Below, piece after piece: positions 1 to 9,247 of a DNA stretch of 45,753 nt. Position 1 is the stretch's first letter. Every line of letters begins with the position of its first letter. Position numbers and translations under genes: made by a program. This DNA is from Verrucomicrobiia bacterium (lineage in GTDB: Bacteria; Verrucomicrobiota; Verrucomicrobiia; Limisphaerales; UBA8199): assembly GCA_035946615.1 (NCBI GenBank), contig DASYZB010000116.1, forward strand, positions 80,545-126,297, given 5' to 3'. The notes beneath the pieces were generated by a model. It was given only the letters and a program-made list of their open reading frames with translations, had not been told where the DNA came from and searched no databases.

Positions 1-441
1 GTTATAGCCCAGCGAGAATCTCGAACTGGGGGTCACCGTGAAGGGATCATACGCCCCGTTCTCTTCATTCCCGCCGAGCGTTCGGTTCGAGTTGGTATCC
101 CAAGCGGCGTTTGACGGGGCCGCGGGGCAGGAAAAGGCTTTGCGATTATTGCCCATCAGGGAGAGGAGCCGCGTGGGCCAGACGTAGCAGTTATGAGTGG
201 CCGAATAATCGCCGGGATAGGCCTTGTAATCAATCAGATACATGGCCCCGGCAATCCCAATCTGCCGCAGATTACTGATGCAGGCTGCCTGTTTCCCCTT
301 GGCTTTGGCCCGGCTCAGGGCAGGAAGCAACATGGCCGCCAGGATTGCAATAATGGCGATGACCACCAATAGTTCGATCAACGTGAAAGCAACGGCGCTG
401 GAACGCCGGTCCGGCCAGGTAGTTCGCATGACAGAGCGCAT
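1..441 (-). CDS. Type II secretion-style pseudopilin (prepilin N-terminal methylation domain), 3' end outside window
   Basis: Reading leftwards from ATG at 441 (alternative ATG at 429, same frame), 147 codons stay open to the window edge, so the C-terminus is missing. Residues about 17-38 give the type IV pilin/pseudopilin leader: a short basic N-terminus, then [18 protein letters not shown], with the Glu at position +5 of the mature protein that prepilin peptidase substrates carry. It continues with [20 protein letters not shown] and an Asn-Leu-Arg-Gln-Ile stretch, the usual helix of the verrucomicrobial/planctomycete pseudopilin-like exported proteins. Proteins of this kind are cleaved and methylated at the inner membrane and often occur in dozens of copies per genome; their individual roles are mostly unknown. 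It is divergent from the polysaccharide genes on the right and probably unrelated to them. Confidence 0.85.
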   Translation of the reverse strand, partial: MRSVMRTTWPDRRSSAVAFTLIELLVVIAIIAILAAMLLPALSRAKAKGKQAACISNLRQIGIAGAMYLIDYKAYPGDYSATHNCYVWPTRLLSLMGNNRKAFSCPAAPSNAAWDTNSNRTLGGNEENGAYDPFTVTPSSRFSLGYN

Positions 442-452
442 AAAATGAGGTC

Positions 453-468
453 CCCGATTCAAATCGGG
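453..468. promoter_or_regulatory. Perfect inverted repeat in the pseudopilin 5' region
   Basis: CCCGATT-CA-AATCGGG, two 7-bp arms around a 2-nt centre, lies 12 bp upstream of the ATG at 441. It could be an operator or a short mRNA hairpin in the leader. The position is the only support for a role. Confidence 0.3.
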
Positions 469-686
469 CGGTTACGTCTGAAGGATTATGGCATGTCTTG
501 TGCCCGCAGGCAACAACCGGGAGCCGTCGAATGAGCCCTGCGGATGTTTCACAAAGACGCTTTACATTTTTCCGCCCTCTATTACAGTTTCCATGCGTTG
601 GCAGGATGCCTGGCCTGCGCAGGCGCAGAGTCGGAGTTTTGTATGCAATCGAAATCAAATTCCTGGCCGGCCAGGCGGGTGCGCCG

Positions 687-2231
687 ATGAACTGGGTCCC
701 TGTTATTCTCTGCGGTGCTCTGGGCTTCGGGCTGGTCTGGATTTTCTTGGCGTTGATCATCAGACATTGCCAAAGCTCGAAGCCCGTTCGCGATTCAGAC
801 CTGCACCATACCCATCAGGGCCAAATCCCGCGTGTGGGTGGTTTGGGGCTGGTGGGGGCCTTTATTATTCTGGAGTTGTTCATCGCGTTGGTTTTTCCAG
901 AAAGCTACGGGCACATCCCCAGCCGTCCGGCGGCTGCGTTGAGTTGCTTGGCAATGTTCGGGCTGGGGTTTTGGGACGATCTGCGGCCACTGGGGGCGCG
1001 CCGGAAGCTGCTCGCTCAAATTTTCATCGCGCTGCTGGCCTGCTATTTCGGACTGCAGATCGAACTATTCAAAATCCCATTCACAGGAAGGGTAATCGAA
1101 TTGGGAGGGTGGAGTTGCTTGGTCACGACAGCCTGGCTTGTAGGGATAACGAACGTCATGAATCTGATTGACGGCGTCGATGGGTTGGCTGGAGGCATTG
1201 CGCTGATGCTGATGGCCTTGCTTGTTTATGTGGGGAGCCAGAACGGCACTTACGTCCTGCTGACAGCAGGAATGACGGGCGCGCTCCTGGGATTCCTGCA
1301 GTACAACTTCCCACCCGCGAGGATTTATCTTGGCGACGGCGGCGCGTACTTTCTTGGATTTCAGATTGGGTTGTTTTCGATTATCGGGTCGCATAAAGGC
1401 TCGGTGGTGGCGGCCTTGATTGCGCCATTGTTCGTGCTGGCCCTGCCGATTGTCGATGCGGCGTTGGCTATTCTGCGCCGGGGACTTCAAGGGCTGCCGG
1501 TCTTCCGCCCGGACCGGCGCCACCTTCACCATCGTCTGCTCAAGAGCGGGATGTCGCGACGCCAGGTGGTATTGGCCATGTACGGGGTCTCCTTGCTCTT
1601 TTTATTCCTGGGTTTCGCGGCATTCTGGTCGCGGGGCCACCTGGTTCCGGTGCTCTCCGGGCTGGCAGCGCTTATCTTGCTCCTGTGCGCCGGCAAGCTC
1701 AACTTTAGCCGCGAGTGGTTCGCCGTGGGACGGACACTGGGCAATTCTCTCGCCCTTCGCCGGGAGGTCCAATATGCGTTGGCGCTGACCAGTTGGCTCA
1801 AACGGGAGGGAGGACGCAGCCCCTCGCTCCGGAGCCTGTTCGAAGACCTTGTTTTCGCGGCCCGGCGCCTGGGCTTTACCTCAGTAAAGCTGACGCTTGC
1901 CGACGGACAACGGTCCTGGGGCGACCCGGAGCGCCTCAGGCCAAGGTCCTTTTTCCGGCGGGAACTGCGCAGCGGAAGATTCGGGGTGCTCGAGCTGGGC
2001 GCTCCGGTCTGCGCGCACAGCACGGGTGTGCGACATCCAAACCAACTCTGTCCGGGGCCGGCCTGCCCTTGCGTGGGAGACCCCCGGCTGTTCGAGATCA
2101 TGTCCGAGCTGCTTGCCGAAGGCTGGATTGCCGCCGCTGGCCGCGCCCGCCCTTCGCGAAGCCAACTCCGTTTCGACCTGAAATCCGACCCCGGACGGAG
2201 CCGCTCACGCGATTTTTGGAAGACAGTTTAA
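687..2231 (+). CDS. WecA/MraY-family undecaprenyl-phosphate glycosyl-1-phosphate transferase with a soluble C-terminal extension
   Basis: Predicted polytopic membrane enzyme that moves a sugar-1-phosphate from a UDP-sugar to undecaprenyl phosphate, the first step of a lipid-linked glycan. Family motifs are present: an Asp-Asp pair in FWDDLRPLGARRKLLAQ, the signature NVMNLIDGVDGLAGG, RIYLGDGGAYFLGF, and the cytoplasmic His motif DRRHLHHRLL. About ten hydrophobic segments cover residues 1-345. The last ~165 residues are hydrophilic and extend beyond a typical WecA (about 360 residues); they include FGVLELGAP and LFEIMSELLAEGW, suggesting a small alpha/beta domain. The frame is open further upstream (to 498), but that stretch is Arg/Cys-rich and not membrane-like, so ATG 687 is preferred. 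Sugar specificity cannot be read from sequence. Followed by the Ala-rich protein and the ligase-like gene. Confidence 0.85.
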   Translation: MNWVPVILCGALGFGLVWIFLALIIRHCQSSKPVRDSDLHHTHQGQIPRVGGLGLVGAFIILELFIALVFPESYGHIPSRPAAALSCLAMFGLGFWDDLRPLGARRKLLAQIFIALLACYFGLQIELFKIPFTGRVIELGGWSCLVTTAWLVGITNVMNLIDGVDGLAGGIALMLMALLVYVGSQNGTYVLLTAGMTGALLGFLQYNFPPARIYLGDGGAYFLGFQIGLFSIIGSHKGSVVAALIAPLFVLALPIVDAALAILRRGLQGLPVFRPDRRHLHHRLLKSGMSRRQVVLAMYGVSLLFLFLGFAAFWSRGHLVPVLSGLAALILLLCAGKLNFSREWFAVGRTLGNSLALRREVQYALALTSWLKREGGRSPSLRSLFEDLVFAARRLGFTSVKLTLADGQRSWGDPERLRPRSFFRRELRSGRFGVLELGAPVCAHSTGVRHPNQLCPGPACPCVGDPRLFEIMSELLAEGWIAAAGRARPSRSQLRFDLKSDPGRSRSRDFWKTV

Positions 2232-2254
2232 ACGCATCGAAACAGCTCACTCCT

Positions 2255-3025
2255 ATGAAACCAATTGTAATACCGACAGTGCTCATGGTGCTGGTGGCGG
2301 CGCATAATCTGTTCGCAGACGACACGAAAACCAGAAGTCCTATCGCTGAAACTCTGGCCAGTGTGGCCGTCCCCGAATTGCCTGCCCGGGCGGCGGAAAT
2401 AGTAAAAGCAGCAAAACCTCGGGAACGGCGTGTCACGACTGTTTCAGTCGTTGATGCGGCCTTGGCAATCAGCCCTTATGTGGGGGCGTCAGTCGTGGGG
2501 GCGATTGCCAAGGCAGCCCCGGAAATGGCGGCGATTGCCGCAGAGGCTGCCGCGAGGCGGGAATCCACTCAAGCCGCAGCGATTGCCCGTGCCGCTGTCG
2601 TCGCCGCTCCGCGGCAATCCGTTAAAATAGTTGCAGCAGTCTGCCGAGCGGCGCCTGCAGAGTATCGAAAGATTGCGCTGGTTGTGGCCGAAACGGCGCC
2701 AGGTTCTGGCAGAGAAATTCTCCAGGCTGTGGCGGCCGGTGTGCCCCAGTTAAGACCAGCCATCGAAAGGGCTTTGGCATCTGTGGGACCCAACCCGGTC
2801 TCTGTCGCTGCTCTGCTCGATAAAATCAAAGCGACCACAACGGACGTCCCATCTGAAACACTGCTAAGCGCCGCAGAAAGGACTGCGCCGCTGGGCAACC
2901 CTGTCCGGCTCAAGGGCCCTACTATCGGGCCGCCTTACATCCCGCTATCGGTAACGCCCACCAACGTGACCCCGTCCACTTCGGGCACAGTGCCCCGAGG
3001 CGGGAGAGATTACGCAGCGCCGTAA
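2255..3025 (+). CDS. Exported alanine-rich helical-repeat protein, function unknown
   Basis: 256 residues. ATG 2255 gives a clean signal peptide (MKPIVIPTVLMVLVAAHNLF, then Ala before Asp-Asp); the open frame upstream only shadows the previous gene, which ends 23 bp earlier. The mature protein is mostly alanine-rich amphipathic helices in repeats of about 30-38 residues, each with a core like Ile-Val-x-Ala-Ala-x-x-Ala-Ala-Pro (SPYVGASVVGAIAKAAPEM, RQSVKIVAAVCRAAPAEYRK, GREILQAVAAGVPQLR). The C-terminal ~45 residues are Pro/Thr/Gly-rich and probably disordered. I do not recognise a characterised family. Its place between a WecA-like transferase and an O-antigen ligase-like protein suggests a periplasmic or surface role in the same polysaccharide system, perhaps as a scaffold; this is inference only. 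Confidence 0.75.
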   Translation: MKPIVIPTVLMVLVAAHNLFADDTKTRSPIAETLASVAVPELPARAAEIVKAAKPRERRVTTVSVVDAALAISPYVGASVVGAIAKAAPEMAAIAAEAAARRESTQAAAIARAAVVAAPRQSVKIVAAVCRAAPAEYRKIALVVAETAPGSGREILQAVAAGVPQLRPAIERALASVGPNPVSVAALLDKIKATTTDVPSETLLSAAERTAPLGNPVRLKGPTIGPPYIPLSVTPTNVTPSTSGTVPRGGRDYAAP

Positions 3026-3043
3026 GTTCCCGTTTACTGAGCT

Positions 3044-4645
3044 TTGTCTCCTTTTCGCCCTTTCCATTGGCCAGCTCACTCGACGTCCGGGCTTGTTCGG
3101 GGCGTAGAGATCGAACTCTACCGCCTTTGCGATTATCTAACCGAAGGGTTGATCTATCTGATGGTCGTGTTCAGTCCCTGGGCTTTCGGAACGACACAAG
3201 CATGGTCCATTTGGACGATGAACTTCGCGGGATACTGCTTGGGGATGCTTCTGCTGACAAAGCTGAGTATCCGGCAAAGGACAGCCTATCGACCGCCGCG
3301 ATGGACTGCTGCGGAAACAGGCCGCCAGAGCGAGCACCGGACCGTCCTCACGTTTTGCCTCGGGCTGCTGACCCTCGCGCTGCTGGGCTTCTGCCTGGCC
3401 AGCGCGTTGAATGCACGCGCGACGTTTCGCAATGATACATTGTCATTCGAATACCATGACTGCTGGATGTGGCTCCCGCACAGCCTCGATAGCGGCGGCA
3501 CCTGGTTCGCATTCTGGACATATCTGGGCCTGGCTTGCTCTTTCTGGAGCATCCGGGATTGGCTTCAAGGCAAATCCAACAGCGAGGAACGCGCCCAATG
3601 GCAAAAGACCGGCGCAGCGTTAAACCACTCGCCACCTGCTGGCTTCTTGCCGGAGCGGCTGCGGCGATTATTGTGGCTGTTGGCCTTGAACGGCGCATTG
3701 CTCAGTATCGAGGCTATCGTTCAGCGAATGGAAAAATCGCCTAAACTGCTCTTTCTTGTTTTACCTCGAATTCATCAGACTGCTGAAACTCAGTTCGGGG
3801 CATACGCGTATCGCGCAAATGCGGCGCAGTACTTCAACCTGCTCTGGCCGATGTGCGTTGGATTTTGGTGGACAATTAGCCGGAACACAGGGCGGCAAAG
3901 CCCAGGCCGGCAGGCGCTTTTGCTCTGTACCGCCGTGATGGCTGCCGCCCCTCTGGTTTCGTCCAGCCGGGCCGGGGCGGCTGTCACGCTGGGGATGCTC
4001 GGGGTAAGCGCGCTTTCAGTGGCGGGATATTTTCTCGGAGGGCGCTTTCAGCTAGGTCGCTGTGGGGCCTGCAATGTCCGGCGAGGGTCGCGCCGGAGGG
4101 CGCCCGGTGTGGGCGGGCTCGCGAAAGATACAACTGCCTGGCTCTGTTTCTTTGTGGTGGTCGTGCCGCTGGTTGGGTTAGGGCTGGGATGGAAGGCCCT
4201 GGGTCCACGGCTCGAGCGGGTCCGAGGTGACTTTGCGGCGCGGAAGGCGCTCTGGGAGGCAGCCCGGCCCATGACCCGCGACTACCCGGTGTTCGGCACC
4301 GGTCCAGGGACGTTCGAAACGGTCTCTCAGCTCTACGCGCGGCCAGCGGAGTTGTTTTGGCCTCGGCAATTGCACAACGACTGGCTGGAGATGCGCATCA
4401 CGTTCGGCTGGGTGGGGAGCGTTTTGATAGTTCTAGCGCTCGTTGCGATAGGATTACGCTGCTTTGCCCCAGGCGCAGGCCTATTGGGGCTGCTGATTGG
4501 ACTGGCATTGGCCGGCTGCCTGGCTCATGCGCGCCTGGATTTTCCCTTTCAGGTGTATTCGATACTATTTCTGTTCGTCCTGGAATGCGCCGTCCTGTTC
4601 TGCTCTAAAAGTCGGCATTGCCCGGCGTCCGCGCAAAAGGGATGA
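3044..4645 (+). CDS. O-antigen ligase/polymerase-like membrane protein (Wzy_C type)
   Basis: About 533 residues if TTG 3044 is used; ATG 3161 is an alternative that would cut the conserved first segment, so the longer form is kept with low certainty about the start. It has about ten membrane segments, the [18 protein letters not shown] motif seen in ligases and polymerases of lipid-linked glycans, and a large periplasmic loop with [16 protein letters not shown] followed by a His-Asn-Asp-Trp-Leu-Glu motif, where WaaL/Wzy proteins carry essential Arg and His residues. Predicted job: polymerising or transferring undecaprenyl-linked glycan at the periplasmic face. It closes the wecA-like/Ala-rich/ligase trio. 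Its last 41 bp overlap the convergent asnS gene. Confidence 0.8.
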   Translation: MSPFRPFHWPAHSTSGLVRGVEIELYRLCDYLTEGLIYLMVVFSPWAFGTTQAWSIWTMNFAGYCLGMLLLTKLSIRQRTAYRPPRWTAAETGRQSEHRTVLTFCLGLLTLALLGFCLASALNARATFRNDTLSFEYHDCWMWLPHSLDSGGTWFAFWTYLGLACSFWSIRDWLQGKSNSEERAQWQKTGAALNHSPPAGFLPERLRRLLWLLALNGALLSIEAIVQRMEKSPKLLFLVLPRIHQTAETQFGAYAYRANAAQYFNLLWPMCVGFWWTISRNTGRQSPGRQALLLCTAVMAAAPLVSSSRAGAAVTLGMLGVSALSVAGYFLGGRFQLGRCGACNVRRGSRRRAPGVGGLAKDTTAWLCFFVVVVPLVGLGLGWKALGPRLERVRGDFAARKALWEAARPMTRDYPVFGTGPGTFETVSQLYARPAELFWPRQLHNDWLEMRITFGWVGSVLIVLALVAIGLRCFAPGAGLLGLLIGLALAGCLAHARLDFPFQVYSILFLFVLECAVLFCSKSRHCPASAQKG

Positions 4646-5966
4646 CATCGCGAATGTTGGGGACACCCGTCAAAAACATCAAAAGCCTTTCAAACCCGAG
4701 CCCGAAACCGGCATGGGGGACCGAACCGAACTTGCGCAAATCCAGATACCACCAATAATCCTGGGGATTGAGCTTGTGCGATTTCATGTTTTCGAGGAGT
4801 TGATCGAGGCGCTCCTCGCGCTGGGCTCCGCCGATGACCTCGCCAATGCCCGGCACCAGAACATCCATTGCAGTCACGGTCCGGGCATCGTCGTTCAGGC
4901 GCATGTAGAAGGGCTTGATCTCGCGCGGGTAATTGAAAACCGTGACGGGCGATTTGAAATGCTCCTCGGTCAAAAAACGTTCGTGGTCGGATTGGAGATT
5001 CGTGCCGTGCTCGACGGGGAACTCGAATCGTTTTCCTGATTTCTTGAGGATTTCGATGGCCTCGGCATACGGCACGCGAACAAACGGACGCTCGACCACA
5101 AATTTCAGGCGCTCGTTCAAGCCTTTGTCGATGAACTTTCCGAAGAGGGCCAGGTCTTCGGCGCACTGCTCGAGGGCGTAGCGCGCCATGGCCTTAATGA
5201 ACTCCTCTCCAAGGCCCATGTCTCCCTGTAGATCGCAAAAAGCCATCTCCGGCTCGATCATCCAGAATTCGGCGGCGTGCCGGGCGGTATTTGAATTCTC
5301 GGCTCGAAATGTTGGGCCGAAGGTGTAGATGTTGGAAAGCGCGCACGCAAAGGTCTCTCCTTCAAGCTGGCCGCTCACGGTGAGGTAAGCGCGTTTGCCA
5401 AAGAAATCGGCTTCGGGCTTTTCATCAATGTTCCCTTTGAGGGTGGTCACGCGGAACATCTCACCGGCGCCCTCGCAATCACTGGCCGTGATGACCGGGG
5501 TATGGACATAAATAAAATCGCGCTCCTGGAAAAACTGGTGAACGGCGAAGGCGAGCCGGCTGCGGGTGCGAAACACAGCGCCAAACAGGTTCGAGCGCGG
5601 GCGCAGGTGGGCGATTGACCGGAGGAATTCGGGTGTGTGTCCCTTTTTTTGCAGAGGATAGGCAGGGTCCGCCGTGCCGACCAGCTCGATGCGATTGGCG
5701 CGCAGCTCCCATTTTTGTCCAGCGGCCGGCGAGGAAACGAGCGCGCCTTCAATGACCGCCGAAGCGCCCGTGGTGAAGTGCAGGAGACGCTCCGCGCCGG
5801 GAGTGCCGCCATCCACGACCACTTGAAGGTTCGCCAGGCATGAACCATCATTGAGTTCCAGGAAGGAAAAACCTTTCGAGTCACGCCTCGTCCGAACCCA
5901 TCCTTTCACGGTGAGATTCTCCTGCGGCTGAGTCGCTGCCAGGACGTGTTTGATCAATGCGCGCAT
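4605..5966 (-). CDS. asnS: Asparaginyl-tRNA synthetase
   Basis: 453 residues, class IIb aminoacyl-tRNA synthetase charging tRNA-Asn. An N-terminal OB-fold anticodon-binding domain starts with [20 protein letters not shown]. The catalytic core shows class II motif 2 ([20 protein letters not shown]) and motif 3 ([17 protein letters not shown]), and the length is normal for bacterial AsnRS. ATG 5966 gives the usual start MRALIKHVL; an in-frame TTG at 5996 overlaps the stop of the upstream aldolase gene as TTGA and would add ten residues. Transcribed after the aldolase gene, 26 bp downstream, so probably in one operon. Its 3' end overlaps the convergent ligase-like gene by 41 bp. Confidence 0.95.
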   Translation of the reverse strand: MRALIKHVLAATQPQENLTVKGWVRTRRDSKGFSFLELNDGSCLANLQVVVDGGTPGAERLLHFTTGASAVIEGALVSSPAAGQKWELRANRIELVGTADPAYPLQKKGHTPEFLRSIAHLRPRSNLFGAVFRTRSRLAFAVHQFFQERDFIYVHTPVITASDCEGAGEMFRVTTLKGNIDEKPEADFFGKRAYLTVSGQLEGETFACALSNIYTFGPTFRAENSNTARHAAEFWMIEPEMAFCDLQGDMGLGEEFIKAMARYALEQCAEDLALFGKFIDKGLNERLKFVVERPFVRVPYAEAIEILKKSGKRFEFPVEHGTNLQSDHERFLTEEHFKSPVTVFNYPREIKPFYMRLNDDARTVTAMDVLVPGIGEVIGGAQREERLDQLLENMKSHKLNPQDYWWYLDLRKFGSVPHAGFGLGFERLLMFLTGVPNIRDVIPFARTPGNADF

Positions 5967-5992
5967 GGGGCAGGACAAGTCCCTGTCGAGGT

Positions 5993-7000
5993 TCAATCCC
6001 AGATCAGCTTGTAAAAATCGACGATATCGCCGGGCGTTTTAGCCTCTTTGAACTTGATGGCGGCGCGGGGGTGCTCGTTGAGAAAGCCGGTGAGCATGTA
6101 AGGCAAGTCGAAGCCCCACATCAATTTTGCGCGCATCGGCTCGATAACATTTTGAGCGCAACTCAGGATGGGCAGCAGGTTATACTTGGGGTTGTGCAGG
6201 AAACCAATTAGCAATTCCATCGGGCAATTGCCCGCCCCTCGCCCGAGACCGGCGATCGTCGCGTCGAGCATATTGGCGCCGAGAACGATGGCCTCGATAG
6301 TGTTGGCGAAAGCCAGTTGCAGGTTGTTATGGGCGTGCATGCCTACTTCTTTTCCGGCCACCTTGCAGTAACTCAAATATTTACGGGTGAGAAACTCCAC
6401 CTGCTCGCTGTAAAGCGTGCCGAAACTGTCCACCACGTAAATGGCCTTCGCTTCAGACCGCGCCAGTAATTCCAGGCCCTCGTTGAGCTCATACTCCGGC
6501 ACAGTCGAGACGGCCATCAGATTCAACGTCGTCTCATAGCCCTTGTCGTGGGCGTCTTTGACTATCTCCAGGGCGCTGGGGATTTGGTTGATATAAGTGG
6601 CCACGCGGATCAGGTCCAGGACGCTCTCCTTTTTGGGCAGGATGTCCTGGTGATAATCGGTGCGCTCAGCGTCGGCCATCACCGAGAGCTTCAGGGAACT
6701 GGGATTGTCCCCTACAATACGGCGCAGGTCCTCCTCGGTGCAGTATTTCCAGCAGCCGTATTCTCCTGGAACGAGGACCTTGCGCGAGGCCTTGTAGCCC
6801 ATCTCCATGTAATCGATCCCTGCCTCGGCGCAGGCCGTATAAACCGCTCTGACCACCGCATCATCGAAATGATGATTGTTCATCAGCCCTCCATCACGAA
6901 TGGTGCAGTCCAGGACCTGGAGTTCCGGACGGTAGGAAATCCATCGGCCAGCGGAGGTATTCTTTTTGGCAGGTTTGGCGGCAGTTGATTTAGCGGTCAT
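5993..7000 (-). CDS. DRE-TIM metallolyase / HMGL-like aldolase (4-hydroxy-2-oxovalerate aldolase type)
   Basis: 335 residues. The DRE-TIM barrel signature is clear: DCTIRDGG (residues 31-38) provides the metal-binding Asp, [13 protein letters not shown] (221-233) the two metal-binding His, and [14 protein letters not shown] the C-terminal glycine motif. The family contains pyruvate-aldol lyases and Claisen condensing enzymes such as 4-hydroxy-2-oxovalerate aldolase and HMG-CoA lyase. There is no partner acetaldehyde dehydrogenase nearby, so aromatic catabolism is not supported and the substrate is unknown. ATG 7000 was chosen because the open frame upstream is low-quality; the first ~18 residues are Lys/Ala-rich and probably flexible. 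It is divergent from hflK and upstream of asnS in the same direction. Confidence 0.8.
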   Translation of the reverse strand: MTAKSTAAKPAKKNTSAGRWISYRPELQVLDCTIRDGGLMNNHHFDDAVVRAVYTACAEAGIDYMEMGYKASRKVLVPGEYGCWKYCTEEDLRRIVGDNPSSLKLSVMADAERTDYHQDILPKKESVLDLIRVATYINQIPSALEIVKDAHDKGYETTLNLMAVSTVPEYELNEGLELLARSEAKAIYVVDSFGTLYSEQVEFLTRKYLSYCKVAGKEVGMHAHNNLQLAFANTIEAIVLGANMLDATIAGLGRGAGNCPMELLIGFLHNPKYNLLPILSCAQNVIEPMRAKLMWGFDLPYMLTGFLNEHPRAAIKFKEAKTPGDIVDFYKLIWD

Positions 7001-7198
7001 AAAAGTAATTACTTTGGCAATCGCCGGGTTTAATGTTCCAAGGCCGAGGGGCGCCCGGCTTGGGGGCGAATCGACGCCAATTATAGAAAAGGAGGGGGGT
7101 TGTTCAATGATAATGAGTCGGCGGCGCGCCGCCTCGGGCGCTGTTTGATGCGCCGCGCTGAAAAATTGTAGAAGCCGAACGGCCCATGACCTGTCATA

Positions 7199-8233
7199 AT
7201 GGCGGGCATGAAAAGTCAAACCGATTTCGAACTCCACAAGGAGGAATTACTGAATTCTCTGGGCGGCCTGGGGAAGGTAGCAGGATACGTTTTCTGGGGG
7301 TTGCTGGCAACGGCCGCCATCGCGACCAGCTTTTACACGGTCCCGGCGGATTCGGAGGCCGTAGTGCAACGCTTCGGCGAGTATCAATCCACCCAAGGAC
7401 CGGGCCTGCACCTTCGGTTGCCGTTCTGGGCGGACAAAGCAACGGTGGTGCCCGTGCGGCGTCAACTGAAGCTGGAATTCGGGTTCAGCACCGAAGGGGC
7501 AACCAATCCCAAACAGTCTGACCCGGACGCGGAACACACCCGTGCGATGGTGACGGGGGACCTGAATGAGGCCGAGGTGCAGTGGGCCATCCAATACAGG
7601 ATTACCGGCCCAAAACAATATTTGTTCGGAGTCCAGGACCCGGAGGATACCCTCCGAGCGGCCAGTGAGGCCGTCATGCGCGAAGTCATTGGCGACCGCA
7701 CCATCGATGAAGTCATTACCTTTGGCAGGCAAGGAATCGAGACCGAAGCGCTCACACGGCTCAAGCCGCTTGTGACGCAATACGATTTGGGAATCTCCAT
7801 TGACCTGGTTCAGCTCAAAAATATCGATCCACCGAAAATGGTACAGGCCTCCTTCAACGATGTGAATAACGCGCAGCAGGAAAAGCAAAAGGCCATCAAC
7901 CAGGCATCCGGGGAGTACAACAAGGAAATTCCCAAGGCTCGTGGGGAGGCGGCGCGCTTGATCTCTGTGGCACAGGGTTACGCCGCCAAACGCATCAACG
8001 AAGCTGCCGGCGATGCGGATTACTTCAATGCCCAGCTCACCCAATATCTCAAAGCGCCCGAGGTGACCCAGAAACGGCTGTACCTGGAAACGATGGGTGA
8101 AATACTGCCGCGAATGGGGCAAAAGTTCATCATCGATTCGGATGTGAACCGCCTGGTCCCTTTGCTGCCGCTGCAAGGGCTGCCCAAACCAACAACCGCC
8201 GCGGTGGCTGCCCAGGCCCCAGCCGCCAACTAA
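7199..8233 (+). CDS. hflK: Membrane protease modulator HflK (SPFH/prohibitin domain)
   Basis: 344 residues from ATG 7199 (ATG 7208 is also possible). A cytoplasmic N-tail is followed by one membrane anchor (about residues 28-48), then a periplasmic SPFH/band-7 domain beginning near FYTVPADSEAVVQRFGEY and a charged coiled-coil region (EKQKAINQASGEYNKEIPKA) with the usual Ala/Gly-rich end. HflK and HflC form a ring complex at the inner membrane that controls FtsH proteolysis in well-studied bacteria. hflC follows after 25 bp. It lacks the long Gly-rich N-terminus of E. coli HflK. Confidence 0.9.
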   Translation: MAGMKSQTDFELHKEELLNSLGGLGKVAGYVFWGLLATAAIATSFYTVPADSEAVVQRFGEYQSTQGPGLHLRLPFWADKATVVPVRRQLKLEFGFSTEGATNPKQSDPDAEHTRAMVTGDLNEAEVQWAIQYRITGPKQYLFGVQDPEDTLRAASEAVMREVIGDRTIDEVITFGRQGIETEALTRLKPLVTQYDLGISIDLVQLKNIDPPKMVQASFNDVNNAQQEKQKAINQASGEYNKEIPKARGEAARLISVAQGYAAKRINEAAGDADYFNAQLTQYLKAPEVTQKRLYLETMGEILPRMGQKFIIDSDVNRLVPLLPLQGLPKPTTAAVAAQAPAAN

Positions 8234-8258
8234 AACGCGCGCAACGAAAGATCACTCC

Positions 8259-9239
8259 ATGAAAAGCCTGCTCAAATCCCTCTCGGGGCCGCTGCTATTG
8301 CTGCTGGCCCTCATCGCAGCCAAGCTCTGCGCCTTCAACGTCGCAGAAAATGAGACCGCGATCCTCACTCAATTCGGAAAGCCCACAGGCCAAACCATCA
8401 CCAACGCCGGGCTGCATTTCAAGCTGCCGTTCATCCAGGATGTCAATCGGCTCGACGTTCGAATGCAGGAATGGGATGGCCAAGCCGTGGAAATGCCCAC
8501 TCGCGACAAGCTCTACATTACCGTGAACAGCTTTGGTCGCTGGCGCATCTCCGAACCCATGGCCTTCTTTACGCGAACCCGGGACACGCGCAGCGCGCTC
8601 TCGCGCATGGACGACATTGTGGGGAGCGAGATTCGCAACGCAGTCGCCGAGAACGACCTCATCGAAATCGTCCGCACTGATAGAACGCGGAAAGCGGAAT
8701 TGGACACTTTCGATACCGGCTCAGCGACCAACAACCAGACAGGAATTGTCGCCAATCAACTGCCGCCGATTCGTCGCGGGCGAACATTCGTCGAGAAGCA
8801 AATCATCGATAAAGCCGCTGCGAAGCTGAAGGATCTGGGGATTCAATTGGTGGATGTGCGAATCATGCGAATCAACTATGACCCAAGCGTCAGCACCAAG
8901 ATTAATGATCGAATGATCAGCGAACGGGAACAGATCGCCACGCGCTACCGTTCGGAAGGTGACGGTGAGGCGGCAAAAATCCTGGGCAACCGCGACAGAG
9001 ACCTGGCCGAACTAAACTCTGTGGCTTACAAGATGGTGCAACAGATCAAGGGCGAAGCCGACGCCAAGGCAACAGAAATCTACGCCCAGGCTTACAACAA
9101 ATCTCCCGAGGCGCTGGCCTTCTACACCTTTCTCCAGACGCTGGAAACGTACAAGAAAATCGCAACCAACGACACGACAATGGTTCTTTCCACCGGAGAC
9201 GAGCTGTTCCAATATTTTAAAAAGCCACCGGGCAAGTGA
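8259..9239 (+). CDS. hflC: Membrane protease modulator HflC (SPFH/prohibitin domain)
   Basis: 326 residues with an N-terminal anchor (PLLLLLALIAAKLCAF) and an SPFH domain starting at NVAENETAILTQFGKP. The conserved HflC features are visible: LHFKLPFIQDVNRLDVR, RTRDTRSALSRMDDIVGSEI, and ISEREQIATRYRSEGDGEAA, the charged stretch before the coiled coil. An insert at about residues 150-175 (Thr/Asn/Gln-rich, ending in Pro-Pro-Ile-Arg-Arg-Gly-Arg) makes it a little longer than many HflC proteins. Co-transcribed with hflK. Only 8 bp separate its stop from the stop of the convergent Trp-rich gene. Confidence 0.92.
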   Translation: MKSLLKSLSGPLLLLLALIAAKLCAFNVAENETAILTQFGKPTGQTITNAGLHFKLPFIQDVNRLDVRMQEWDGQAVEMPTRDKLYITVNSFGRWRISEPMAFFTRTRDTRSALSRMDDIVGSEIRNAVAENDLIEIVRTDRTRKAELDTFDTGSATNNQTGIVANQLPPIRRGRTFVEKQIIDKAAAKLKDLGIQLVDVRIMRINYDPSVSTKINDRMISEREQIATRYRSEGDGEAAKILGNRDRDLAELNSVAYKMVQQIKGEADAKATEIYAQAYNKSPEALAFYTFLQTLETYKKIATNDTTMVLSTGDELFQYFKKPPGK

Positions 9240-9247
9240 TGCCTTGA

